A DNA stretch of 64,000 nt from an uncultured Eubacteriales bacterium (GTDB lineage: Bacteria > Bacillota > Clostridia > Oscillospirales > CAG-272), in the NCBI GenBank assembly GCA_934462825.1, contig CAKSIP010000001.1:62001-126000 (forward strand). Reading direction: 5' to 3'. A program made the translations under genes and the position numbers. Shown one piece after another: positions 1-7,429 of this stretch. How positions within the stretch are numbered: the first letter of the stretch is position 1; each line of letters begins with the position of its first letter. The notes under the pieces are model-generated. The model was not told where the DNA came from. It saw only the letters and a program-made list of their open reading frames with translations, and ran no database searches.

Positions 1-1
1 C

Positions 2-202
2 ATCAGAATCTGCTGGTTGATTTCATCGATCCTGTCATTTTCCGCCTATGTTTTTCTGGCGCTAATGTTTACCGGCGTACTGGATTTCACGAAAGAGAGC
101 GGATCTACCAAGTTACAGGATACAGTTCTTTTGCTGACGGAATGGCCGGTTGTCGTAGTATCTTTTGTGTTAGGTAGCATACGTAAAAAACAGGATGATT
201 AA
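2..202 (+). CDS. C-terminal end of a membrane protein (5' end outside window)
   Basis: The reading frame is open from the window edge to a TAA at 200-202, so only the last 66 or so residues are present. They contain a hydrophobic stretch near the start (around residues 5-28), a polar loop (FTKESGSTKLQD), a second hydrophobic segment (VVVVSFVLG) and a basic end RKKQDD, which suggests two membrane helices with the C-terminus in the cytoplasm. An internal TTG at 17 has no ribosome binding site and is not a likely start. A rho-independent terminator follows about 80 bases downstream. I do not recognise the family. Confidence 0.5.
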   Translation: MRICWLISSILSFSAYVFLALMFTGVLDFTKESGSTKLQDTVLLLTEWPVVVVSFVLGSIRKKQDD

Positions 203-282
203 TGTAACACGATCAAAAGACATGGGCGATTGATAAAACACAAGGAACGGCTCTCTGTCTTGACAAAAACGAAATAGTTTTG

Positions 283-322
283 CCGCGTTGGTTATGAAAT
301 TTCATTTCCAATGCGGTTTTTT
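283..322 (+). terminator. Rho-independent terminator
   Basis: CCGCGTTGG (283-291) pairs with CCAATGCGG (308-316) with one G-T pair, and the inner ATGAAA/TTTCAT extends the stem. A T-run follows from 317. It lies downstream of the truncated membrane-protein gene and probably ends its transcript. Confidence 0.75.
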
Positions 323-349
323 ATTTTAACAGCTACACTCGTTGTCGGA

Positions 350-534
350 GTTCAATCGTGGAATACACTTACAGAAATTTCCGATGAAAGCAATACAAGC
401 GGATCCATCCGTTGCCCCGGTGCAGAACAGTGGTTCAGGTTTACCGCGACAAGAACCGGCAAATATACCATTTGTACCGCCGGATCATTGATACAATCGG
501 TACTTTGTACCATCCCATCACCACCAAGGGATAA
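350..534 (+). pseudogene. Relic of a PPC-like (pre-peptidase C-terminal) surface-protein domain, frameshifted
   Basis: The frame starting before position 359 encodes text resembling the bacterial PPC beta-sandwich domain of secreted proteins: SIRCPGAEQWFRFTATRTG followed by KYTICTAG. After GSL at 482-490 the match stops in this frame and continues in another as DTIGTLY (490-510), the usual continuation GSLDTIGTLY of such domains. A single-base indel near 484-490 therefore breaks the gene. No believable start codon with a ribosome binding site precedes it (the ATG at 311 lies inside the upstream terminator) and the frame ends at TAA 532-534. This looks like a decayed fragment of a large surface protein. 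The domain call rests on remembered family consensus, not a search. Confidence 0.5.
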
Positions 535-664
535 GTCTATCCGCTGGCTTTGAATCACGGATCGATTTAAAAAACTGTGGTACGGATCGATTTTGTAAGA
601 GTGTGCCATGTTGTGTGGGCAAATGCAAGCCGCACAAAAGTGTTCGTTGGATATGCCAAACGAC
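535..664. other. Non-coding stretch with a 12-base direct repeat
   Basis: No supported gene. ACGGATCGATTT occurs twice (about 557-568 and 583-594), which may be residual coding repetition of the neighbouring decayed gene or chance. Confidence 0.3.
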
Positions 665-709
665 AAAGGGAGTGTTAAAAACTCAAAATGAGTTTTTAAC
701 ACTCCCTTT
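665..709. terminator. Perfect 21-bp hairpin of the GGGAGTGTT class
   Basis: The arm at 665-685 (core GGGAGTGTTAAAAACTCA) is the exact reverse complement of 689-709, with a 3-base loop. T-rich DNA follows on the plus strand and A-rich DNA precedes it, so it can act in both directions. It lies between the relic on the left and the end of the repressor gene on the right. The same stem core recurs at 2373-2415, 51345-51385 and 59227-59265. Confidence 0.75.
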
Positions 710-794
710 TATTTTTTCAAGCTGCTCGGAAGCGCCGGGCACGGAGCGCACGCGTTTTTCAGAGCGCCGCGGCAAACGCCGCTAGAAAAAAGCC

Positions 795-1640
795 TTATTT
801 TCGTTTCAGCTTGCCAATGACACGGCCGCAACAGTTGACCGATGCAAAGTCACGCAGAGGAATATCGTTATATTCGGGATTCAGCGAAACCAACCGGTCA
901 CCGCCGAAAATTTTAAAATAGCCGGCACCGTCCAAAATAAAGATTCCCGCTTCCCCGACCTCCACGGTATCGGTTTCTTCTACCAAAAGAATATCCCCGC
1001 TGTGGTATTTTGGCTCCATACTGTTGCCGCTGATGCGCAACGCGTAGTCGGCATCTCCGGTTTTGGCGTTATCCGGGATGAGAATTTCATTGGATCCCAC
1101 GCCGTCCAAAAAGACGCCTGTTCCGGCCGATACAGGAAGCTCGTACAGCACGACCGCACGTTTGCCGAATCCGTTTTGCTTATACATACTGTCGCTCCGC
1201 TCTTTCACGCTGGGCGCTGCATAATCGCTGACACGCGCACGTGCGCTTCGCGGAGTCTCGATAATCTTGGCGCGCCCCATGTCCTTCTCCGGTCGATACC
1301 CTTCTTCCAAAGCGCGCTCCGCTTCTTTATCCATCACGAGGGACACCATCTCCCTTCCGTGGTCATCCAGCTTTCGATAGTTTTCAATCATATGAATTTC
1401 ACTTCCCGAAAGCTTATAGTTGTTATCGTTTTCCGGCTTTCCGCTCACGATATAATCCAGCGAACATCCCAGCGCATCGCAAATGGCGATAATATTGGAA
1501 AGCTTGGGCGAGTCGCTGATGCCCGCCATCATCTTGCTCAAGGTTCCCAGCGGAATCCCTGTCATTTCGGAGAGGCGCTCATTGGTAATTTTATTCAAGC
1601 TTTTCAATTGCTTGATACGATCAATGTAGGTAACATCCAT
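795..1640 (-). CDS. XRE-family repressor with S24 (LexA/CI-type) self-cleavage domain
   Basis: Predicted 281-residue transcriptional repressor. Residues about 8-57 form a helix-turn-helix of the XRE/Cro type (NERLSEMTGIPLGTLSKMM). Residues about 155-280 are a peptidase S24 domain: the candidate self-cleavage bond is Ala162-Gly163 in LPVSAGTG, the nucleophile Ser197 in GNSMEP, and the general base Lys233 in GYFKIF. Such proteins (phage CI, HdiR, LexA-like) cut themselves when RecA filaments form, releasing their operators. The start is ATG at 1640; an upstream in-frame GTG at 1664 overlaps the AAGGAGG ribosome binding site itself. The divergent region upstream has a promoter for each direction and four similar boxes, which suggests autoregulation and control of the 1890-2264 gene. 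It is probably not the canonical LexA, which has a winged-helix N-terminus. Confidence 0.85.
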   Translation of the reverse strand: MDVTYIDRIKQLKSLNKITNERLSEMTGIPLGTLSKMMAGISDSPKLSNIIAICDALGCSLDYIVSGKPENDNNYKLSGSEIHMIENYRKLDDHGREMVSLVMDKEAERALEEGYRPEKDMGRAKIIETPRSARARVSDYAAPSVKERSDSMYKQNGFGKRAVVLYELPVSAGTGVFLDGVGSNEILIPDNAKTGDADYALRISGNSMEPKYHSGDILLVEETDTVEVGEAGIFILDGAGYFKIFGGDRLVSLNPEYNDIPLRDFASVNCCGRVIGKLKRK

Positions 1641-1696
1641 TTTCCTTTTTCTTTCCTCCTTCACTAAAATCGGGGCACTTTTCTTTCATCGGAACT

Positions 1697-1725
1697 ATTA
1701 TATCACGAATTTTCCGTTTTGTAAA
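1697..1725 (-). promoter_or_regulatory. Sigma-A promoter of the S24 repressor
   Basis: On the minus strand TTTACA (1725-1720) is followed after 17 bases by TATAAT (1702-1697). One TTCCGTTTTG box (1712-1721) lies in the spacer and touches the -35 element. Confidence 0.75.
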
Positions 1726-1869
1726 GGGTTTTTAAAAATATTATTTCTTTTTCGGCAAAAATATCTTGACATGATTCCGTTTTTGTGCTATAATTCAGCC
1801 ATAGCAATCCAAATACGGAATTTTATTATGTTTTTCGAGTCCTTTATTGAAATTTTATTTCCGTTTTTG
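1712..1869. promoter_or_regulatory. Four operator-like TTCCGTWTTTG boxes
   Basis: Boxes are at 1712-1721 (plus strand, TTCCGTTTTG), 1775-1785 (plus, TTCCGTTTTTG), about 1810-1820 (minus, TTCCGTATTTG) and 1859-1869 (plus, TTCCGTTTTTG). Box 1 overlaps the repressor promoter, box 2 lies between the -35 and -10 of the plus promoter, box 3 is just downstream of its start and box 4 just before the ribosome binding site of the 1890 gene. This layout fits operators of the adjacent repressor. It is inference from repetition and position. Confidence 0.5.
1766..1794 (+). promoter_or_regulatory. Consensus sigma-A promoter of the 1890-2264 gene
   Basis: TTGACA (1766-1771), 17-base spacer, TATAAT (1789-1794): a perfect consensus. 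The spacer holds an operator-like box at 1775-1785, as expected for a strong but repressed promoter. Confidence 0.85.
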
Positions 1870-1889
1870 CTAAAAAGGAGAGTTTGAAT

Positions 1890-2264
1890 ATGAATGCATA
1901 CTACAATAAGGAAAAAACGCAACAAAGCACTTCGGATGCCATCCGACGTTTATATTTAGAAAGGCTTTGTCAAAAGGATGCACGGCGTTCCGAAAGTGCC
2001 ATAGCCGCTTCACGCGTCACTTGGGTTCTTTTTATGATTCTCAAATGCGTCGGTTCGTTGGTCTGTGTGATCGGATTTTTCACCATACTTGGGAAAATCG
2101 AAGCCGAGGCCATTTCCCCGTTCATGGGAATTGTCGCCACCTTAGCTATCGCTGCGCTTGAGTCGCTTTGCTTTCTTCCGATCAGCCAAAAGCCGAAAAA
2201 AGCAGTCCGCAAAGCCGATACCTACCTGCGGGAAGAAACTGCGGCAACGCAAGCGCAAAAGTAA
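1890..2264 (+). CDS. Small two-helix membrane protein of unknown function
   Basis: 124 residues starting at ATG 1890, with AGGAG at 1876-1880. The first 45 residues are polar and charged (KEKTQQSTSDAIRRLYLERL). Two hydrophobic helices follow, about residues 46-68 (VLFMILKCVGSLVCVIGFF) and 78-95 (MGIVATLAIAALESLCF), then a basic and Thr/Ala-rich tail. No signal peptide and no family recognised. It is driven by a consensus promoter covered by operator-like boxes and is divergent from an S24 self-cleaving repressor, so it may be a damage- or stress-induced membrane protein. That role is inferred only from context. A perfect hairpin terminator lies at 2373-2415. Confidence 0.75.
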   Translation: MNAYYNKEKTQQSTSDAIRRLYLERLCQKDARRSESAIAASRVTWVLFMILKCVGSLVCVIGFFTILGKIEAEAISPFMGIVATLAIAALESLCFLPISQKPKKAVRKADTYLREETAATQAQK

Positions 2265-2372
2265 AGGGAGCGCAAAAGCGACGGTCGCCGCACGCAATCG
2301 GGAACAAAACATCTCTAAGATATGAAAAAGCGATACCGGGCATGCCGGAATTTCGCGGAAAGCCACATCAAA

Positions 2373-2415
2373 AGGGAGCGTTAAAAAACGCAGAATGCGT
2401 TTTTTAACGCTCCCT
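2373..2415. terminator. Perfect 20-bp hairpin (GGGAGCGTT variant)
   Basis: The arm at 2373-2392 (core GGGAGCGTTAAAAAACGCA) is the exact complement of 2396-2415, with loop GAA. It lies 108 bases after the end of the small membrane-protein gene. Sequence before it (about 2300-2340, AATCGGGAACAAAAC and AAGATATGAAAA) resembles the spacer of the composite element at 59285-59360. Confidence 0.7.
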
Positions 2416-2429
2416 ATGACGTTGTTCTC

Positions 2430-2554
2430 GGCACGTCAAAAAAAGCAAAAGACCAAACATGGGAGGCAAAGCCGACCAATCCTCGCTAAAAAGGCCGGGA
2501 GCCCGACCGAAATTTTTGAGGGGCTGTTAAAAACATAATGTTTTTAACAGCCCC
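2430..2554. repeat. Composite convergent-terminator element, copy 1
   Basis: Parts in order: a spacer with GCAAAGCCGACCAATCCTCG, a degenerate GGCCGGG hairpin (about 2492-2508), the linker TTTTTGAG, and the GGGGCTGTT hairpin (2520-2535 with 2539-2554, perfect). The same order recurs at 7430-7551 and 59300-59426. Here it lies between the convergent 1890-2264 gene and the peptide-binding lipoprotein gene, and should terminate the latter on the minus strand. Confidence 0.65.
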
Positions 2555-2584
2555 TTCGTTTGGAAGCCTTATGCTTCAAGCAAC

Positions 2585-4726
2585 TCAGTTACCCGTTGCT
2601 TCCAAATATTTTTCGTAGTTTTTCTGTTTTGTCTTTGTAAAGATTCGATTGTTAAAGAAGGAGTTCTTCGTACCGGAAAGCTCTTTACTGATCAAGTAAG
2701 CGTCCTGATTGAACACGATCGGAATGATGGGCATTTCATCCATCAAAATTCTTTCCGCCTCATGCAAAATCACATCACGGGCTGCATCATTCTTTTCGGC
2801 AAAAGCGGCTTCAATCTTTTCATTGTAAGCGGCGCTCTTGAAGCCTGTCAGGTTGCCTTTGATGGTGTAAAGGTAGTTTCCTTCTTCGTCCTTTTCCATC
2901 ATATCAATGGAATTGCCGGCAAACTCGGTGGCAAACGGAGCCAAAGACGAGAACGCATTGGCCGAGTTGGCAACGAAGTCAACCAACGTAGCCTGATAAT
3001 TTTCCGCGAACAATTTTTCGTTGATAATATCGTCCTTAATATCGGTGGAAACTTCGTTGGTCGATCCGACATGGATATTGGTAATCGGCTCCACTTTCAT
3101 CAAAAGCACCTTGAATCCGAGCGATTCCCATGCTTTTTGCAGCTCCTCGCCGATAGCGCAGTGCACTTCGTCCTCTGCGCGCACAGACAGCTGGAACTCA
3201 TAGTCCGAAGGCGTAATGCCGGACTTCTGCAAAAGTGCTGCGGCTTCCGCCTGATTGGGTTCGGTAGCAAGAATGCCGCCGCCGACCTGACGGAAATCCT
3301 TTTTAGCGTTACTGCCTTCCATTAAGCCGTAAGGGATCAACGCTGTAGCGGCCTTGGCATAAACGACCTTATTTGCAATGGCGTTACGGTCAATCACCAA
3401 GGACAGTGCTTTCCGCACATTGGCATCTGCGAAGATCTGCTTGCCCGAAGGAACGTCCACCGTGGTATAGTTTACGCGATCCGCGCCGGAGCCTTCTCGG
3501 ATGGTATAGCGATACTCCACGTAACGCGTTTCCTTGAGCACGTCGCCTTCTTCCACGATATACGACTTTGTTTTTTCTGTATCAATCGTATAATCCTTCA
3601 AATCCTTCTCTACGATTTCCTCATAGGGGCGATTCGGATGAAGTCGGTCATACTGCTCCTGCGACATGTAATTGTAATAAGTATAATATTTGGCGTAGGT
3701 TGTAACAATCTTGGCCTTGCCGGTCGCCTCGTCCGTCGTTTCCGAAACCTTCGGCTCCGGCTCCTCATCCAATGTTCTTACATGCTTTCCTACATAAGCT
3801 TTTTCATTGAGGTAAACGGAAGCGGTAGACATAGCGTCCGTCACCTTTGCCTTCACCTGACCGCGCAGAGAAAGTGCAATATCGCCCAGATAGAAGATCT
3901 CGCCTCTCTGGAACATTTCATACTGCTCCTCGGCCGATTTGGTAAAGTCAACCACCAGCTTGTAGGGACGAACGGTTTTATCCACCTTATCGTCCTTTTG
4001 ACGGAAGTAGTAGGGGTTGCGCTCCAATGTCAAGCTCTTATTATCCTCTGCATAGGACACTTTACGAAGCATAAAGGGGCCGCTGCAGGACATGGTACCG
4101 GGTTTTTTCGCCCAGTCGCCGTCATTGATCGAAACAATATCTTCACGCAGAGGCACCAAAGCGGGGCTGGCAAGATTCCGCAGGAACTGATCGTAGTTGG
4201 TAAATCCGTCCTCAAACGTGATTTCAACCTCCTGCTCGCCTACCGGATAAATGCCAATATCGTCCAAATAATACTCGCTCGTTGCATTTTTCACGGTGCG
4301 TGCGTTTTTCACATCGAACAGCAGGCATGCCGCCTCAAAATTGTTTTGCGGCTTCAAAAGGCGCTTGAACGTGTACACCACGTCATTGGCCGAAACATAG
4401 GTACCATCACTCCACGTTGCCTTCGGATCAATCACAATGTTCATGGAGTTTTTGGTTTTATCAATCGTATACGACTTGGCAAGCTCCTTTTCCACTTTGC
4501 CGTTTTCATTGATTTTGAAAAGGCCGGAGAAAAGCAGGCTTACCACTTTTTGAGCCGCATCGTTTTTAAACGAATAAGCCGGATCAAAGTCATAAACTTC
4601 CTGCGTCATGTACATGCGAATGATCGCACCCTTATCGTCTTCATTTTTCTTTGTTACGGTACAGGATGCCAGCGTAGCCACCGACATGACAGCACACAGC
4701 ACCACGGCAACAATTCTTTTCAGCAT
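2585..4726 (-). CDS. Peptide ABC-transporter substrate-binding lipoprotein (SBP family 5), with a large insertion
   Basis: 713-residue extracellular lipoprotein of the OppA/DppA type. The start at ATG 4726 follows AAGGAGG; upstream in-frame codons are rejected because the signal peptide begins here (MLKRIVAVVLCAVMSVATL) and ends in the lipobox LASC with Cys22. Family hallmarks include SDGTYVSANDVVYTFKRLL (residues 106-124) and FADANVRKALSLVIDR (432-447). The family is usually 500-600 residues. Here about 120 residues (roughly 309-430, Tyr-, Thr- and Glu-rich) are inserted directly before the FADANVRKAL motif. No permease or ATPase genes adjoin it, so it is an orphan binding protein whose transporter is elsewhere. 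Peptide specificity cannot be told from sequence. Confidence 0.88.
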   Translation of the reverse strand: MLKRIVAVVLCAVMSVATLASCTVTKKNEDDKGAIIRMYMTQEVYDFDPAYSFKNDAAQKVVSLLFSGLFKINENGKVEKELAKSYTIDKTKNSMNIVIDPKATWSDGTYVSANDVVYTFKRLLKPQNNFEAACLLFDVKNARTVKNATSEYYLDDIGIYPVGEQEVEITFEDGFTNYDQFLRNLASPALVPLREDIVSINDGDWAKKPGTMSCSGPFMLRKVSYAEDNKSLTLERNPYYFRQKDDKVDKTVRPYKLVVDFTKSAEEQYEMFQRGEIFYLGDIALSLRGQVKAKVTDAMSTASVYLNEKAYVGKHVRTLDEEPEPKVSETTDEATGKAKIVTTYAKYYTYYNYMSQEQYDRLHPNRPYEEIVEKDLKDYTIDTEKTKSYIVEEGDVLKETRYVEYRYTIREGSGADRVNYTTVDVPSGKQIFADANVRKALSLVIDRNAIANKVVYAKAATALIPYGLMEGSNAKKDFRQVGGGILATEPNQAEAAALLQKSGITPSDYEFQLSVRAEDEVHCAIGEELQKAWESLGFKVLLMKVEPITNIHVGSTNEVSTDIKDDIINEKLFAENYQATLVDFVANSANAFSSLAPFATEFAGNSIDMMEKDEEGNYLYTIKGNLTGFKSAAYNEKIEAAFAEKNDAARDVILHEAERILMDEMPIIPIVFNQDAYLISKELSGTKNSFFNNRIFTKTKQKNYEKYLEATGN

Positions 4727-4825
4727 GGTCGTGAAACCCTCCTTGGAATCTAAAAGCCGATGCCAACGCACACTTTTCCCTCCGTCGGGGACACGTGCGC
4801 AAGCGTCGGTGTAACGAATAGGATA

Positions 4826-4854
4826 ATTTTATCACACTTTCGGAGAATAATCAA
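4826..4854 (-). promoter_or_regulatory. Sigma-A promoter of the peptide-binding lipoprotein
   Basis: Minus strand TTGATT (4854-4849), 17-base spacer, TAAAAT (4831-4826), about 100 bases upstream of the start codon. Confidence 0.55.
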
Positions 4855-4949
4855 TCAAATGTTTTGAACGGGCAGTATTTTTGGAAGAATCGTGCATTTT
4901 CCAACCGAAAATTGTGCAAATTATACATCAAAAAAGCTATTTTTCATGC

Positions 4950-4978
4950 GCATCCCATTCATTGTTAATTATATACTA
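4950..4978 (+). promoter_or_regulatory. Possible forespore (sigma-G-like) promoter of gpr
   Basis: GCATC (4950-4954), 17-base spacer, TATACTA (4972-4978) is an imperfect match to the sigma-G pattern (GNATR ... CATNHTA). gpr is a forespore gene in Bacillus, which motivates the call. The match alone is weak. Confidence 0.25.
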
Positions 4979-5097
4979 TAACACGTTAAAAATCAATAGG
5001 CACCAAAAGATTTTGATGTATATTCTGTTAACTTTCATATCCGGGGCGACTTCCGGGAAAAATAAAAGCAACGCTAAAAAAAGAAAGGACAAGTCGC

Positions 5098-5997
5098 ATG
5101 AATGGTTTTTCCCGAACCGATCTTGCCAGCGAGGCAATTCTGCATGATTCGATGGAGGGCGTGCGTCAAAAAGTCACGGCCTTTTCCAAGGGGCGAAGTG
5201 AGACGGTAGACATCCAAACCGAGGAGGCCGCCCGCCGTCTCGGCAAAAAACAGGGGCGCTACGTCACGTTCTTTACCGACGAGATGTGGCATTTGAACGA
5301 CGATGAAATTGACGCTTTAAGCACCGAAATCGGCAAAGAACTCCGCCATATGATCCTGAAAAGCTGTCACAAAACCGCCCTTCCCCGCACGCTGTCAGTG
5401 CTGATCGCCGGCCTTGGGAATCCGCATCTCACCGCCGATGCCATCGGCCCCGAAACGATCCAAAGGCTCACGGTAACGCGCCACATCCGCGCGTACGACG
5501 AGGGACTGTTCCGCACCCTGAGCCTTTGTAGCATTGCCGCCATCTGCCCCGGCGTTCTCGGCACGACAGGAATTGAAAGTGCCGAGATGCTTCACGCCAT
5601 CACCGAAAAAACGCGCCCGGATGTGCTGATTGCCGTGGACGCCTTGGCGGCGCGCTCGGTAGAGCGCTTGGCCAGCACCGTACAGATTGCCGACAGCGGC
5701 ATTGCGCCGGGGGCAGGCATCGGGAATTTCCGGGACGAGCTGAGCGCCGATTCACTGGGGCTTCCCGTCATTGCCATGGGGGTTCCCACGGTGGTCGATT
5801 CCTGCGCCATGGTGCTGGACGCGTTGACAGTGGCCGGTATTGCGCCGATTCCCGTGGAGCTGGAGGCTTCCTTGCAAAAAGGAAAGCATTTTTTTGTCAC
5901 GCCCAAGGAAAGCGACGTCATCACGGAGAAGGTGGCCATGCTTCTCGCACGCTCTATCATGACAGCCCTTCGCATATCCGAAGCCTCTCGCGCATAA
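5098..5997 (+). CDS. gpr: GPR germination protease (spore protease)
   Basis: 299 residues. GPR cuts the small acid-soluble proteins that protect spore DNA so that germinating spores can reuse the amino acids. It is made in the forespore as a zymogen. The N-terminus FSRTDLASEA matches the family's short pro-sequence region. The two conserved acidic residues implicated in catalysis are visible as Asp114 (TADAIGPET) and Asp181 (AVDALAARS), and the APGAGIGNFRDEL stretch is typical. The start ATG 5098 follows AAAGGA. spoIIP follows after 41 bases, the same pairing as in Bacillus. The sigma-E-like promoter of spoIIP lies across the stop codon of this gene. Confidence 0.95.
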   Translation: MNGFSRTDLASEAILHDSMEGVRQKVTAFSKGRSETVDIQTEEAARRLGKKQGRYVTFFTDEMWHLNDDEIDALSTEIGKELRHMILKSCHKTALPRTLSVLIAGLGNPHLTADAIGPETIQRLTVTRHIRAYDEGLFRTLSLCSIAAICPGVLGTTGIESAEMLHAITEKTRPDVLIAVDALAARSVERLASTVQIADSGIAPGAGIGNFRDELSADSLGLPVIAMGVPTVVDSCAMVLDALTVAGIAPIPVELEASLQKGKHFFVTPKESDVITEKVAMLLARSIMTALRISEASRA

Positions 5998-6000
5998 AAT
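5972..6000 (+). promoter_or_regulatory. Sigma-E-like promoter of spoIIP
   Basis: GCATATC (5972-5978), exactly 14 bases, then CATAAAAT (5993-6000). This closely fits the mother-cell sigma-E pattern (KMATATT, 14-15 bases, CATACAAT). It overlaps the last codons of gpr, 39 bases before the spoIIP start, and would separate mother-cell spoIIP from forespore gpr expression. Confidence 0.6.
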
Positions 6001-6038
6001 CATTTATATCAACGCAATCGACGAGGAGGGCTTGCCGT

Positions 6039-7352
6039 ATGAACGAAGAAGAAAAGAAAAAAACCTTGCAGCAACCAAGCGAGGAGGCTCCCAAGACAAA
6101 CAGCGAAGGGGCGGAAGCAGGTGCGGAGGAGGTCAACACGTTTGACGCACCGCCGCTCTTTGCCAAAAGGGCCGGCGCCAAAAAAGCGCGTGCCGGGCAA
6201 AGCCGTTTTTTTCCGTCGCTTAGTTCCTTTCTTGCCATTTGCTTATTACTTTTGACCGTTTTGTTTTCCGCATCGGATTTTTTAAGAGTTCTCTTATCCG
6301 ACAGCAACCTGCAAGACACTCTCACGAAAAAAATTTTCGGAAAGTCGTCCTCCGGCCAAAGCGAAAGCTATCTTTCGATGATTCTTCACCAAATCTTTCT
6401 GGAAATACCGGGCGCATCCTCATCCAAGGGAACGGAAAGCTCCGTCCCCTCCGCCCTTCCCCCAAAGCCCACCTCGGCTCCGCCAAAGCCGTCGGAAGCA
6501 TCGCCTTCACAAACTCTCACTCCCTCGGCTTCGCCGCAAGGAAGCCCTTTATTTCCGTCTCCTACCGCCTCTCCCGACTTACATCCGGGCGTCAAGCGCT
6601 ACCCGATTTTGCCGGTAGACATGAGCCTGTTGTCGCACGGCAAAAATTTCATCTATAACGACACCAAGCTTTCCCCCGACATTGCCGCCCTATCCGCGCG
6701 CCGGCTTGCTTGGGACTATCAAAGCGACGTCCCCTTGGTACTGATTCTACATACACACGGAAGTGAGGCGTTTATGCCGGAGGGTGCCTCGGATTATGCG
6801 GACGAGGGCGAAATAGCACGCTCCTACAAAAGCGAAGAAAATATGATTGCGGTCGGGCGCGTTTTTGCACAGACCTTACAGGCGCGCGGCATTGGCGTAA
6901 TCCACTGCGAAATTGCGCATGACACAGAATCTTACCGGGAATCCTATGCCCGCTCGGCGGAAACCATCCGACGGTATCTGGAGGCTTACCCCACGATTCG
7001 CTATGTGCTGGATCTTCACAGGGATTCTTTGATGCAGGCAGACGGCGGATTGATCCGCGCCGTCACTTCGGTGGACGGCGATTCCTGCGCGCAGGTCATG
7101 GCGGTTGTCGGAAGCGGCTTTGACGGTTGGGAGGACAACATGGTTTTGGCGCTTCAACTGCGGGAAAAGCTCAACGGCACCTACAAAAATCTCGGCCGTC
7201 CGGTTTGCCTGCGGACATCGCTGTACAACCAAAATCTGGCTCCGCACGCGTTGCTTCTCGAAATCGGAACCAGCGGAAACTCCTTGTCCGAAGCCAAAAA
7301 AGCGGCGGTTTTAACCGCCGAGGCTTTGGCCGATATTATCAAAGGCATCTGA
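6039..7352 (+). CDS. spoIIP: Stage II sporulation protein P (peptidoglycan hydrolase)
   Basis: 437 residues. SpoIIP is the amidase/endopeptidase of the SpoIID-SpoIIM-SpoIIP engulfment machine that remodels septal peptidoglycan in the mother cell. The first 55 residues are charged and Ala/Glu-rich, a single membrane helix spans about 59-79 (SLSSFLAICLLLLTVLFSA), a Pro/Ser-rich linker runs to about 190, and the catalytic domain follows with VLILHTHGSEAFMP, EIAHDTESYRESYARS and VLDLHRD, whose His and Glu residues match the zinc-site motifs of the family. ATG 6039 is preceded by GAGGAGG. It is convergent with rplQ, and hairpins at 7490-7551 separate the two. Confidence 0.95.
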   Translation: MNEEEKKKTLQQPSEEAPKTNSEGAEAGAEEVNTFDAPPLFAKRAGAKKARAGQSRFFPSLSSFLAICLLLLTVLFSASDFLRVLLSDSNLQDTLTKKIFGKSSSGQSESYLSMILHQIFLEIPGASSSKGTESSVPSALPPKPTSAPPKPSEASPSQTLTPSASPQGSPLFPSPTASPDLHPGVKRYPILPVDMSLLSHGKNFIYNDTKLSPDIAALSARRLAWDYQSDVPLVLILHTHGSEAFMPEGASDYADEGEIARSYKSEENMIAVGRVFAQTLQARGIGVIHCEIAHDTESYRESYARSAETIRRYLEAYPTIRYVLDLHRDSLMQADGGLIRAVTSVDGDSCAQVMAVVGSGFDGWEDNMVLALQLREKLNGTYKNLGRPVCLRTSLYNQNLAPHALLLEIGTSGNSLSEAKKAAVLTAEALADIIKGI

Positions 7353-7429
7353 TGGTTTGCAATTCTTTCGCATCCTACCGCAAAAAATGCGGGCACAGCG
7401 CCCTCGCGGCGGCTTTGATCTCGGCGGCG

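Noticed and set aside
259..275. TTGACA at about 261 as a promoter
   Set aside because: No -10 element at a suitable distance; a terminator follows immediately.
311..349. ATG at 311 as a signal-peptide start (MRFFILTATLVVGV)
   Set aside because: It lies inside the right arm and T-run of the terminator at 283-322 and has no ribosome binding site.
603..785. 60-codon frame across the 665-709 hairpin
   Set aside because: It runs through a perfect palindrome and has no ribosome binding site or family resemblance.
1641..1664. GTG 1664 as start of the S24 repressor
   Set aside because: The codon overlaps the AAGGAGG ribosome binding site and adds a non-conserved Lys/Arg stretch.
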